Shown: positions 1 to 7,088, counted from the stretch's first letter. The stretch is DNA of 10,862 nt from Psychrobacter sp. (GCA_029264635.1 JARIAA010000289.1:1-10862); one strand, 5' to 3'. Numbers and translations: made by a program. The notes: a model not told the origin generated them from the sequence alone.

Positions 1-94
1 ATCATAATGACAAGCGCCTCATAATATCACACTAGAAGTTGGCTTAAGGGACAAAATGTTATGCAAATTTATAAATCACTCACTTTTATCCATC

Positions 95-118
95 AAAAAA
101 CCGCTCAAGGCGGCTTTT
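95..118 (-). terminator. Rho-independent terminator of the beta-helix gene
   Basis: Read on the minus strand, a 9-bp stem (arms at 110-118 and 96-104, with CCGC/GCGG at its core) encloses a 5-nt loop and runs into a T stretch. It lies about 55 nt past the beta-helix stop codon. The pair 100/114 is a G-U wobble in minus-strand RNA but a C-A mismatch in plus-strand RNA, so it fits minus-strand transcription better. Confidence 0.7.
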
Positions 119-171
119 ATTTAGGAACTTTAGGGTTTTATCAGTGCTTAGATATTATGAGTACTGTAATC

Positions 172-1305
172 CTAATAGCCTACAACATTCATTACCTTCA
201 CATTGCTTTTTTTATCTAAGAGCAAATTGATAGGCTTACTTGATGAGGTACTAGAGACTGCAGCTTTAGATTTAGACGATGATTTATCGGCTGTTGTGCG
301 CACATTATTAACGACCGTGCCGGACGATAATCTAATTGCAAAGGTCAGGCTTTTATCATCGATCACCACATCATTAAAGGACGAGTTTTTAAGCAAAAGC
401 TCGCCACCGCTAGCAATTGCCATCGCTCTGTTCTGGTGGTACGTTCTTTTAAAGTGCATATTGCTAAACTCTTTTAATTGAGTATTGGCTTTTAGGCGGA
501 CATAAGCCGAGCCTGTCGCTATACCAGATTTGATGAATTCACAATCTTCAAAATACACCCCCAAATCGTTTGAGTTACCGATATTAGTATCTTGAAATAT
601 CACTTGGTTATTGCCATAACGATCGCCAGCATTTTCAAAAACCACCTCTTTAAATACAATATCTCGGTACCTATCACTGGTCGTATTTGGTTCACAGTCG
701 AATAAATATAAACCACTTATCAACTCTCCTTGTTTTGACGTGAACCTATTATCAAGACTGACTTTGCCACGTATAAACTTAATACCTTGCCCGGCAACAA
801 TAGTTACTGGGTTGCGTGCAGTTGAACCAATCAAAAAGTCCTGCGCCTCAAAATCGATTTTTCCGTCATATTTGAGATAGATACCATCGTAGCGTGCGCC
901 GCTTGTCTTAAAGTTACGCAGGCGAGCCCCGCGTTCTTGAACGCGAATACAGTGCAAAGCCTTAGTATTACTCTTAGTGCCATTTCTGTTAGAGGTCAGC
1001 TCATCACGCAAGGTTTGACCACGCACATCAAAACCATCTAAAACAAAGTTGACACCGCCTGCCTTTACATCGATAACAGAAGATGAGCTTTTTGCTCGCA
1101 AAATAGTATTACCTTCACTAAAAAGCTCGATATTGGGGCTATTAATGACCAAGTCGCAAGGATAATCTCCCTTTGGAAATATAATCCGCGCGCCGCCAAT
1201 AGATTTGGCATAATCTACTGCTGCTTGCGGTGAGCTATAATCATTGACATATATTTTTCTAAGGTTTGAATCTGATGATGTAGGCATTTGTTCAACTATA
1301 TTCAT
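172..1305 (-). CDS. Right-handed parallel beta-helix (pectate-lyase-3-like) protein
   Basis: A protein of 377 residues if it starts at the ATG at 1303-1305. The N-terminal segment (KIYVNDYSSPQAAVDYAKS, then GGARIIFPKGDY and VINSPNIELFSEGNTIL) has the layout of the pectate-lyase-3/tailspike superfamily, in which a 'residues-to-be-split, then GG-x-V-x-x-P-x-G-x-Y' element opens a right-handed beta-helix. The remainder is a run of short beta-rungs rich in N, D, G and V, ending in a Ser/Lys-rich tail. No signal peptide, lipobox or membrane segment is visible, which is odd for a family that usually works outside the cell. The open frame reaches back to a TTG at 1345-1347, but that TTG is the first half of a TTGACA promoter box, so I reject it as the start. 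A second ATG at 1285-1287 is also possible. No catalytic residues are recognisable; substrate and role are unknown. A carbohydrate-binding or degrading role is only a family-level guess. Confidence 0.6.
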   Translation of the reverse strand: MNIVEQMPTSSDSNLRKIYVNDYSSPQAAVDYAKSIGGARIIFPKGDYPCDLVINSPNIELFSEGNTILRAKSSSSVIDVKAGGVNFVLDGFDVRGQTLRDELTSNRNGTKSNTKALHCIRVQERGARLRNFKTSGARYDGIYLKYDGKIDFEAQDFLIGSTARNPVTIVAGQGIKFIRGKVSLDNRFTSKQGELISGLYLFDCEPNTTSDRYRDIVFKEVVFENAGDRYGNNQVIFQDTNIGNSNDLGVYFEDCEFIKSGIATGSAYVRLKANTQLKEFSNMHFKRTYHQNRAMAIASGGELLLKNSSFNDVVIDDKSLTFAIRLSSGTVVNNVRTTADKSSSKSKAAVSSTSSSKPINLLLDKKSNVKVMNVVGY

Positions 1306-1317
1306 GTAAGTAAATGC

Positions 1318-1347
1318 TTTATAGCAAGTGCAGATACATACTGTCAA
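1318..1347 (-). promoter_or_regulatory. Near-consensus sigma-70 promoter of the beta-helix gene
   Basis: On the minus strand, TTGACA (1347-1342, perfect -35) is followed by an 18-nt spacer and TATAAA (1323-1318, five of six matches to the -10 box). It lies just after the terminator of the upstream ankyrin gene and 12 nt before the ATG at 1305, so transcription would begin only about 5-7 nt ahead of that ATG. No Shine-Dalgarno is visible, which suggests a leaderless or nearly leaderless mRNA or a slightly later start. Confidence 0.65.
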
Positions 1348-1399
1348 GTTTTGTTTGATAAATCGCTTTGATATTTTTTATTACAGATGCTAAGTCATG

Positions 1400-1432
1400 A
1401 AAAAGGCTGCCTTTTAGCTCGGCAGCCTTTTT
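1400..1432 (-). terminator. Hairpin terminator of the ankyrin lipoprotein gene
   Basis: A perfect 12-bp stem (AAAAAGGCTGCC at 1400-1411 and GGCAGCCTTTTT at 1421-1432) encloses a 9-nt loop. It starts about 20 nt past the ankyrin gene stop codon on the minus strand and has a U-tract on both strands. It separates the ankyrin gene from the beta-helix gene, which then has its own promoter. Confidence 0.85.
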
Positions 1433-1450
1433 CACAATGACATCTAAGCG

Positions 1451-2242
1451 CTATTCGCAGATGGCTTTACCTGTGCGATGATTGATAGCGCCATTTGCTG
1501 CAAGCAGCTTTTGCATCTCTCGGTGGTTACGACTACAGGCATATGAATAAGCGCCTTGGTTATATGATCCTGCATTTTTATCTTTAGTAGTGGCGACCAG
1601 ATTTGGATTAGCACCTTTAGATAATAGATACTTGACGGTTTCTATACGATTATTACTGGCGGCAACCATGATTAAGGTTTCACCGTCGCTCTCCAAAGTT
1701 TGATCATTTAAGTCAACGGGCTCTTGAGCGTTTAGCAAGTGGTATATTTTTTTGACCACATTCGTGTTTTTACCCAGAGCTGCAGACTTTAGAACATTAT
1801 ATACATCTCCTTTATCAGTCGCGTATAAACTGGCGCCTTCAGCAATTAAGTAATCAACCATATCTTCATAGCCAATAAATGCTGCCCAGCCCAAAGCGGT
1901 TTGATTAAGACTACCCGTATCTTTTGCTTCCAAATCTTGTCCAGTTGCAACCATATACTTAACCGTCGGCAAATCACCCCGTTTTACGGCATCGAACCAT
2001 TTAGCATCAGTGCCTTTAGAGGGCTCATTGTAAAATACGCGATATGACAGCTTATTTTTATTCGCAATATCAAAGTTCTCAGCATTACTAAAGCGAAAAC
2101 CTATTTGCGAAGTAGGTGCAGCTTGCGAGACTTGTGTCATATTTTCTTGCTTTATCTCATTGTCGACGTTGATATTTGAGCAGGCAGTCAATAACAGGGT
2201 AGTCATGAAAGCAGTCACACTTATTTTGTTTTTCAGTTTCAT
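1451..2242 (-). CDS. Ankyrin-repeat lipoprotein
   Basis: A protein of 263 residues. The N-terminus (MKLKNKISVTAFMTTLLLTAC) is a lipoprotein signal peptide with lipobox L-T-A-C and lipidated Cys21. Ser at +2 predicts outer-membrane sorting by the Lol rule. After a linker of about 55 residues, roughly five ankyrin-type units follow at about 79-110, 113-144, 148-180, 187-218 and 229-258. The clearest have T-A-L-G-W-A-A-x-x-G-Y-E-D-M-V-D-Y-L-I-x-x-G-A and T-L-I-M-V-A-A-x-N-N-x-x-x-x-V-K-Y-L-L-S-K-G-A-N-P-N patterns. Cys236 and Cys262 near the C-terminus could form a disulfide in the periplasm. Ankyrin arrays bind proteins; the partner is unknown. An AAGG Shine-Dalgarno lies 7 nt before the ATG. 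A perfect TATAAT sits on the minus strand at 2325-2320 but lacks a recognisable -35 box. The gene is probably monocistronic because a terminator follows directly. Confidence 0.8.
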   Translation of the reverse strand: MKLKNKISVTAFMTTLLLTACSNINVDNEIKQENMTQVSQAAPTSQIGFRFSNAENFDIANKNKLSYRVFYNEPSKGTDAKWFDAVKRGDLPTVKYMVATGQDLEAKDTGSLNQTALGWAAFIGYEDMVDYLIAEGASLYATDKGDVYNVLKSAALGKNTNVVKKIYHLLNAQEPVDLNDQTLESDGETLIMVAASNNRIETVKYLLSKGANPNLVATTKDKNAGSYNQGAYSYACSRNHREMQKLLAANGAINHRTGKAICE

Positions 2243-2513
2243 AATAGAGCCTTAGAAGATTAGGTCATGGTAAGCAAGAAGTTGTCGATAAGTTATTTAT
2301 TGGGAATCATACCCTATCCATTATATCGTCATTGTCTACCGTAATATTCATCCCTTTAAAGATGAGCTTAAATTATCTATACATTCTACATCGCTTTTAT
2401 AACAGACTTTAGTAAATCTGCCATCCATAATCTTTAAAAACGATAGTGGCATCTATTATAGGATGTCATGTTAAATAGTATCTCAAACCATTTTTCACCA
2501 ATAGGAAATAATA

Positions 2514-3260
2514 ATGATGCAAGATAAAATGTATGATTTAGGGTCAGGATTTTGGAGTATTAGAGGCTCATTTGTTAAAAAGGGCCTGCTAGACATAGGT
2601 GGTCAGTGCGCTTTGGTAAAATTGTCATCTGGACGCTTTGTATTTTTGGACAGCTATACACTGATAGATGATGTACGCGCGCAAGTCATGTCATTAACCA
2701 ATAACGGTCAAGATGTTGAAGCGGTGCTGAACGTCCATCCCTTTCATACTGTTCATTGCGAGCAAATGGCAAAAGACTTTCCGCAAGCGATTTTTTATGG
2801 CAGCAGTCGCCATCATAAGCAGGCTCCTGATGTGCAGTGGAGCGCTGATTTGGTCGAAAGTGACACTGTTGCCAAGCGTTATCCTGAGCTTGAATTTTCT
2901 TTACCAAAAGGAATTTATTACATTGCACCCGACGAAAATGTTCATGCAAGCTCACTGTTAGTGTGTCATCCAGCAAGTAAAAGTGTCTACGTTGATGATA
3001 CTTTTGAGATTCCGCCCTCAAAATTATTCAATGCCGTAGAGGCCAGTATAGGCTTACACCCAACCACGCTACAAGCACGTAAAGATGAGCCAAATGCGGG
3101 CAAGGCGTATTGCGACTGGGCAACCGAGCTTGCGCATAAGTGGCGTGACGTGCGCTATTTTTGCGGTGCACATTCAGGCTTAGTCGAGTTTGCAGAAGGC
3201 AGATTTGAGTCCGCCCTGCTCTTTGCCATCGATAGAGCGCGTCCTGAGCTTGAAGCTTAA
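2514..3260 (+). CDS. Divergent metallo-beta-lactamase-fold protein, copy 1
   Basis: A protein of 248 residues, cytoplasmic (no signal or membrane segment). Elements of a metallo-beta-lactamase fold appear in order: a strand ending FLDSY (44-48, like the early D-containing strand), a His cluster at H75, H78 and H81 (HPFHTVH), an HASSLL segment with H144, VDDTF with D161/D162 (like the GDTLF motif), and GAHS with H220 near the C-terminus. The His cluster has H-x2-H-x2-H spacing, not the canonical H-x-H-x-D-H, so metal content and hydrolase activity are uncertain. The segment after the cluster (FPQAIFYGS, then P-D-V-x-W) resembles DUF4336-type members of the superfamily; that link is my inference. 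Two adjacent ATGs exist, with AGGA (2503-2506) 7 nt before the first. A tandem paralogue follows after 67 nt. Substrate unknown. Confidence 0.65.
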   Translation: MMQDKMYDLGSGFWSIRGSFVKKGLLDIGGQCALVKLSSGRFVFLDSYTLIDDVRAQVMSLTNNGQDVEAVLNVHPFHTVHCEQMAKDFPQAIFYGSSRHHKQAPDVQWSADLVESDTVAKRYPELEFSLPKGIYYIAPDENVHASSLLVCHPASKSVYVDDTFEIPPSKLFNAVEASIGLHPTTLQARKDEPNAGKAYCDWATELAHKWRDVRYFCGAHSGLVEFAEGRFESALLFAIDRARPELEA

Positions 3261-3327
3261 TAAGCTCACAACCATACTTTTTAATTTACTATTTTTATAA
3301 ATGCTCCATTATTAAGGAATATAACTC

Positions 3328-4074
3328 ATGTCAAATAAAATTTATGATTTAGGCGCAGGATTTTGGAATATACGCGGATCTTTTCGCATTGGAGGTATTC
3401 TTGATATCGGTACCCAATGCTCGCTAGTACAATTACAATCAGGAAAGTTTATTTTTTTGGACAGCTATGAGCTGACAGGTAATGTTCGCAATCAGGTTAT
3501 GGCATTGACTAATGATGGTCAAGACGTCGAAGCGGTATTGAATCTGCATCCTTTTCATACGCTACACTGCGCTCAAATGGCAAAGGATTTTCCGCAAGCG
3601 ATCTTTTACGGCAGTAGCCGCCACCCTGAGCAAGTACCAGAGGTATCGTGGGCCGATGATTTGGTTGAAAGCGATGCTGTCGCCAAGCGCTATCCTGAGC
3701 TTGAATTCTCCATACCTAAAGGTATTTACTACATCGCGCCTAATGAAAAAATTCATGCAGGCTCGTTACTGGCTTATCATCCTGCTAGTAGAAGCTTGCA
3801 CGTCGATGATACGTTTATGAGTCCGCCTGCTAAGGTGCTCGAAGCAGTTTTACCAAAGCTATTGCTGCATCCTACGACCAAGCAAGCGCTAAAAGATGAG
3901 CCCGATGCAGGCAAACAATACTGCGACTGGGCAACCGAGCTTGCGCGTGAATGGCGTGATGTCCACAACTTCTGCGCGGCTCATTCAAGCTTAATAAAAT
4001 TTGAGATGGGCGGCTTTGAAAAAGCACTCATAAAAGCAATAGAAAAAGCCCGCCCTAAACTTGAAAAAGCATAA
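3328..4074 (+). CDS. Divergent metallo-beta-lactamase-fold protein, copy 2
   Basis: A protein of 248 residues, aligning with copy 1 without gaps apart from a one-residue offset at the start and end; by eye roughly two-thirds of positions are identical. All putative metal residues are retained: H74, H77 and H80 (HPFHTLH), H143, D160/D161 (VDDTF) and H219 (AAHS). Changes concentrate in the residues around 20-23, 100-110 and 165-180, which could alter the substrate pocket while the core is kept. A block of 25 nt is identical between the copies (3111-3135 and 3922-3946). An AAGGA Shine-Dalgarno (3314-3318) precedes the ATG. No terminator lies in the 67-nt gap after copy 1, so the two are likely co-transcribed; a strong terminator follows this copy. 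Function unknown. Confidence 0.65.
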   Translation: MSNKIYDLGAGFWNIRGSFRIGGILDIGTQCSLVQLQSGKFIFLDSYELTGNVRNQVMALTNDGQDVEAVLNLHPFHTLHCAQMAKDFPQAIFYGSSRHPEQVPEVSWADDLVESDAVAKRYPELEFSIPKGIYYIAPNEKIHAGSLLAYHPASRSLHVDDTFMSPPAKVLEAVLPKLLLHPTTKQALKDEPDAGKQYCDWATELAREWRDVHNFCAAHSSLIKFEMGGFEKALIKAIEKARPKLEKA

Positions 4075-4095
4075 TTTATTAAAATAGTGAGTAAT

Positions 4096-4126
4096 AAAAA
4101 AAGCGACTTATAGGGTCGCTTTTTTT
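4096..4126 (+). terminator. Terminator of the twin metallo-beta-lactamase-like operon
   Basis: A perfect 12-bp stem, AAAAAAAGCGAC (4096-4107) and GTCGCTTTTTTT (4115-4126), with a 7-nt loop and a T-tract, starts 21 nt past the stop codon of copy 2. It separates this pair from the carbonic anhydrase gene. Confidence 0.85.
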
Positions 4127-4241
4127 AATTTATTTTTTTAAAACTCTATTAATGCGCTTATAAATCCCACATTATCGTTTTTATTTAAGATAATATTTTG
4201 CCAAATAAATACAATTCTGTTATAAAGCAGGCTACACATTA

Positions 4242-4259
4242 TATTCGGTTAATCGAATA
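4242..4259. promoter_or_regulatory. 18-bp dyad, candidate operator upstream of the carbonic anhydrase gene
   Basis: TATTCGGTTAATCGAATA is an inverted repeat with 8 of 9 pairs matching; the only mismatch is 4248/4253. It ends 9 bp before the candidate -35 box of the carbonic anhydrase gene and is not followed by a T-run, so it fits a dimeric regulator site better than a terminator. The regulator is unknown. Confidence 0.4.
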
Positions 4260-4268
4260 GTGTAATAC

Positions 4269-4298
4269 TTGTTAATAAAATTTTTGGATGACTATTAA
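4269..4298 (+). promoter_or_regulatory. Candidate promoter of the carbonic anhydrase gene
   Basis: TTGTTA (4269-4274) and TATTAA (4293-4298) are separated by 18 nt and lie about 40 nt before the ATG. Each box matches four of six consensus positions. The surrounding sequence is AT-rich, so this is a moderate call. Confidence 0.35.
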
Positions 4299-4336
4299 TA
4301 AGTTTTTGTCATTTTAATCATATTAAGGATTGTATT

Positions 4337-5152
4337 ATGAAGCGTCATTATTTAGCGGTTGCTATCCTCGCTGTAAGCACTGTAAGTTTTACCGCGTGCT
4401 CTACTAATTCCCAAACCAGCAAGGAAGCTGCTACCAACACGAGTCCTATTATCGTTAAAGAGGATGGTCATGTTAGCTGGTCGTACACTGGTGATACGGG
4501 TCCTGAGTATTGGGGCGATATTGAAGAAGCCAGTGCCTGCAAAATTGGTCAAGAACAGTCGCCTATTAATATCACTCGAGCGGTGGCAAGCGCTAGTAAA
4601 GCACATACCTTTAATTACAGCCAATCGGCATCTTTAAGCATTATTGACAATGGTCATACCGTCGTTTATACCCCAACTACTGATGATAATACAATCAATC
4701 TTAATAACGAGCGCTTTGAGCTAAAACAGTTTCATTATCACACACCAAGTGAGCATCAGTTCGGTGGACAAACTTACCCAGCCGAAATTCATTTCGTCCA
4801 TGCTAATAATGCCGGCAATCTGGCTGTGGTTGGGGTAATGTTAATGCAAGGTCAAGAAAATAGCATTATGAGCAGTTTGCTAGAAGATACCAAATTAAGC
4901 GCTAAAAACAAGGCTGAAGTTATAAGCAGTCGCGTCAATTTAGCAGCACTAATTCCTACCGCGCCGACTTTTTATCACTACGCAGGCTCGTTGACGACGC
5001 CGCCTTGTTCAGAACAAGTTCAATGGTATGTGACAAAAGAGCCTTTGGCGGTTGCCAGTCATCAGCTCGCGGCCCTATCTGATTTGTATGAAGGCAATAA
5101 CCGTCCAATCCAGCCTCAAGGCTCACGTAAAGTAGAGCAAATTCGTCAGTAG
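4337..5152 (+). CDS. Alpha-class carbonic anhydrase, lipoprotein
   Basis: A protein of 271 residues that interconverts CO2 and bicarbonate in the envelope. The N-terminus (MKRHYLAVAILAVSTVSFTAC) is a lipoprotein signal with lipidated Cys21; Ser at +2 predicts outer-membrane anchoring. The mature domain starts near W48 (WSYTGDTGPEYWG). The zinc ligands are H133 and H135 (QFHYHTPSEH) and H152 (EIHFVH). E139 corresponds to the gate Glu106 of human CA II, T220 in SLTTPPC to Thr199, and H107 (NGH) to the proton-shuttle His64. Cys68 and Cys224 are placed for the disulfide known from bacterial alpha-CAs such as the Neisseria enzyme. All catalytic residues are present, so it should be active. AAGGA (4325-4329) lies 7 nt before the ATG. 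Most bacterial alpha-CAs are soluble periplasmic proteins; lipid anchoring would hold this one at the membrane. It is flanked by terminators on both sides and so monocistronic. Confidence 0.93.
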   Translation: MKRHYLAVAILAVSTVSFTACSTNSQTSKEAATNTSPIIVKEDGHVSWSYTGDTGPEYWGDIEEASACKIGQEQSPINITRAVASASKAHTFNYSQSASLSIIDNGHTVVYTPTTDDNTINLNNERFELKQFHYHTPSEHQFGGQTYPAEIHFVHANNAGNLAVVGVMLMQGQENSIMSSLLEDTKLSAKNKAEVISSRVNLAALIPTAPTFYHYAGSLTTPPCSEQVQWYVTKEPLAVASHQLAALSDLYEGNNRPIQPQGSRKVEQIRQ

Positions 5153-5191
5153 TCGTTATTGAAAACATTATAGGATAAAAGATGAGAATTT

Positions 5192-5232
5192 AAGCGTAAA
5201 GTCAGCCGTATTATATTGCTGACTTTACGCTT
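5192..5232 (+). terminator. Terminator between the carbonic anhydrase and nsrR genes
   Basis: A perfect 15-bp stem (AAGCGTAAAGTCAGC at 5192-5206, GCTGACTTTACGCTT at 5218-5232) with an 11-nt loop. On the plus strand it runs into a T6 tract and ends carbonic anhydrase transcription. The last T residues overlap the nsrR stop codon. On the minus strand only a weak T-run follows, so termination of nsrR here would be less efficient. Confidence 0.85.
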
Positions 5233-5234
5233 TT

Positions 5235-5753
5235 TTATAAAAATAAAAACTGACTTAACTCCTCCTGATTATCAATAATATCTGCAAGCGTATAACCCTC
5301 AAGAACGGTAATAAACGCTGTTAATGCTTCAAAAAATACGCCTTTTAGCTGACATACGGGACTAATTACACAGCCTACCGTTTTAGCTTTCTGGTTTTCT
5401 ACCTCATCAATCAGCGTAATAGGTAAGCCTGTCGAGCGAGGGTTTCGCTCATTTACGTTTACTGGTGTCGCAAAGCATTCAACCAAGTCAAAATCAGGCT
5501 CAATCTGTTTAATCAATACACCTAAATTAATATCTCGAGGGGCGCAGGCGAGCCGAATACCGCCATTTTTACCGCGTATACTTTCGATATAACCAAGCTG
5601 ACCCAATTGATGAATAATCTTAGTCAGATGACTTTTAGAAATATGATAGCTGTCTGCAATATCACTGATATTTGCTAGCAGATGAGGTTCTGGCTTTACC
5701 GCCAAATATATCAATGAACGTAATGCATAATCACTATAATTGGTCAGTCGCAC
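5235..5753 (-). CDS. nsrR: NsrR-like nitric-oxide-sensing Rrf2 repressor
   Basis: A protein of 172 residues; the Rrf2-family repressor NsrR holds a nitric-oxide-sensitive Fe-S cluster and represses NO-detoxification genes. The N-terminal winged helix matches NsrR closely: MRLTNYSDYALRSLIYLAV (Asp8 is the non-Cys cluster ligand in Streptomyces NsrR), SKSHLTKIIHQLGQLGY as the recognition region, then RGKNGGIRLA as the wing. The cluster cysteines are C93 (LVEC), C128 and C134 (C-x5-C in GCVISPVCQLK). The C-terminal dimer helix ends with the family's YTLADI. In E. coli NsrR (about 141 residues) the first two cysteines are only 4 residues apart; here 34 residues separate them, which accounts for the greater length. 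The start is GTG, supported by AGGAG at 5767-5763, 9 nt upstream. It lies 93 bp after nnrS on the same strand. Its likely target is the palindrome ahead of nnrS. Confidence 0.85.
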   Translation of the reverse strand: MRLTNYSDYALRSLIYLAVKPEPHLLANISDIADSYHISKSHLTKIIHQLGQLGYIESIRGKNGGIRLACAPRDINLGVLIKQIEPDFDLVECFATPVNVNERNPRSTGLPITLIDEVENQKAKTVGCVISPVCQLKGVFFEALTAFITVLEGYTLADIIDNQEELSQFLFL

Positions 5754-5762
5754 AAACTTGCG

Positions 5763-5767
5763 CTCCT
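5763..5767 (-). promoter_or_regulatory. Shine-Dalgarno that fixes the GTG start of nsrR
   Basis: AGGAG on the minus strand sits 9 nt before the GTG at 5753. No ATG in frame gives a better N-terminus, and the residues after the GTG match the NsrR start. Confidence 0.75.
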
Positions 5768-5846
5768 ATTTCATTTACATTTTTAAAAAATTATCGGTCT
5801 AAGCGCACGCTATTATTAGTGGTTTTTACGCCTTAACCAAGTTTTA

Positions 5847-7088
5847 TCACCCAAATAATCCATCAGGCCTAGGACGTGCAAGCATCGGTAGATAGCTTAT
5901 GCAAAACAGTATAAAGCAGGCAATCCAAGCTCCTTGAGCAACCATAATCCATAATAGGTAGTGACTCATGTCAGCAAGCGGTAACAGTACTCGGCTCACA
6001 AATGCTACCACCATCAAGACATACATCACATTGACGGAGCTTGGCGGCTGGTGAATACTGCGACCCGTATGCCCAAGCGATACCCGCGTCATCATGGCAA
6101 CGGTCATCATACCAACCCCTGCAATCGCTAAACCATGCATTGCAATGCTATGAGCGTACCCTAACCATGGCTGTAGCGCATATAACACAAAGCTCAAACA
6201 CATTCCTAAAAACGAGAGGTATAATGACCATAATAAGGGTTTTTGCCAAATACCGCGATGATACCAACCAATTAGGCGTACAATATTGACCACGGCTACC
6301 CCAAGTGCAGCAATCGTCAGCAAATACTTATGTGGATAAAAGACATCAATCAAAAAAAACGCTAAAAAAAACGCCAAACTGGCAACATCTTGCACCTTGC
6401 TATTACGCAGCTTAACAGCCTCTGTCGTACCCGTACTAAGACCGCGCTCTATAAAGAACGGTACAACCCGACGTCCAATCGTCAATATCAAGCCGATGAT
6501 TAAATAAAACCCCAGATAGATGCCTATTCTGGTCACATTCATATCGTTGCTCAAAACACCCCAATAGCACAGTCCATTACCAAGCGTTAATAAGACCAGC
6601 TTTGATAAAATGCCCATCTGCTTATATTGTTTTACTTGCAAAACAGCTTGAGAGATCACAAACGCCATCCAACCGATGAACCATAAGTCAAATACCGCTC
6701 CTAGGTATAGCAGCTCTTTGCCACTCTCACCTATCGGTATACCTAGTCCAAAAGCAAGCCAGCTCAGACGCGCTAGCAGCCAACAACTAAAAATACCTAG
6801 CAGCTTATAGCCGTGCGGCATCATTACCCCTGTCCAAGTCTTCACTGCTGTCAGCAAAAACCCTGCCACTACTGCCAATGCATAGCCATAAATCATCTCA
6901 TGACCATGCCAATAGAGCGGATTTAAAACCTGCCCATTAATATCTGTATGACCTGTAAATATAAACGACCACAGTGTCATCGTTATAACGGCAAATATGG
7001 CAGCGGCACTAAAAAATACGCGAAAGCTTAAATTCAAAATAGGATGCGGGGACGATGGCGGCTTGCTTGGTAAATTGAGGGGTTGCAT
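5847..7088 (-). CDS. nnrS: NnrS family heme/copper membrane protein
   Basis: A protein of 413 residues with about 12 hydrophobic segments, an integral inner-membrane protein. The family signatures are all present: WHGHEMIYGYALAVVAGFLLTA with H61, H63 and E64; GRRVVPFF at about 205-212; and MHGLAIAGVGMMTVAMMTRVSLGHTGR at about 317-343. NnrS binds heme and copper in Rhodobacter and lessens NO toxicity, including damage to iron pools, in Vibrio cholerae; its exact chemistry is unsettled. The length is normal for the family and no damage is visible. The Shine-Dalgarno is weak (AGAAG). A perfect 49-nt palindrome 35 nt upstream contains an NsrR-like site and a promoter, and nsrR follows downstream, so NO-induced derepression is the likely control. 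No clear terminator separates it from nsrR. No NO reductase or nitrite reductase gene is in the window. Confidence 0.92.
   Translation of the reverse strand: MQPLNLPSKPPSSPHPILNLSFRVFFSAAAIFAVITMTLWSFIFTGHTDINGQVLNPLYWHGHEMIYGYALAVVAGFLLTAVKTWTGVMMPHGYKLLGIFSCWLLARLSWLAFGLGIPIGESGKELLYLGAVFDLWFIGWMAFVISQAVLQVKQYKQMGILSKLVLLTLGNGLCYWGVLSNDMNVTRIGIYLGFYLIIGLILTIGRRVVPFFIERGLSTGTTEAVKLRNSKVQDVASLAFFLAFFLIDVFYPHKYLLTIAALGVAVVNIVRLIGWYHRGIWQKPLLWSLYLSFLGMCLSFVLYALQPWLGYAHSIAMHGLAIAGVGMMTVAMMTRVSLGHTGRSIHQPPSSVNVMYVLMVVAFVSRVLLPLADMSHYLLWIMVAQGAWIACFILFCISYLPMLARPRPDGLFG

Noticed and set aside
203..481. Plus-strand open frame of 92 codons opposite the beta-helix gene
   Set aside because: It lies wholly within the antisense of a well-supported coding frame, has no ribosome site, and shows no domain character.
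172..1305. Prophage tailspike gene
   Set aside because: The fold would fit, but no phage structural, lysis or integrase gene lies nearby; the neighbours are an ankyrin lipoprotein and metabolic genes.
4218..4224. TGTTATA as a Zur half-site ahead of the zinc-dependent carbonic anhydrase
   Set aside because: Only one half-site is present; the matching second half is absent, so a Zur box is not supported.
5754..5846. Second NsrR operator ahead of nsrR for autoregulation
   Set aside because: The AT-rich stretch near 5771-5795 matches only about half the consensus in its left half and shows no clean dyad.
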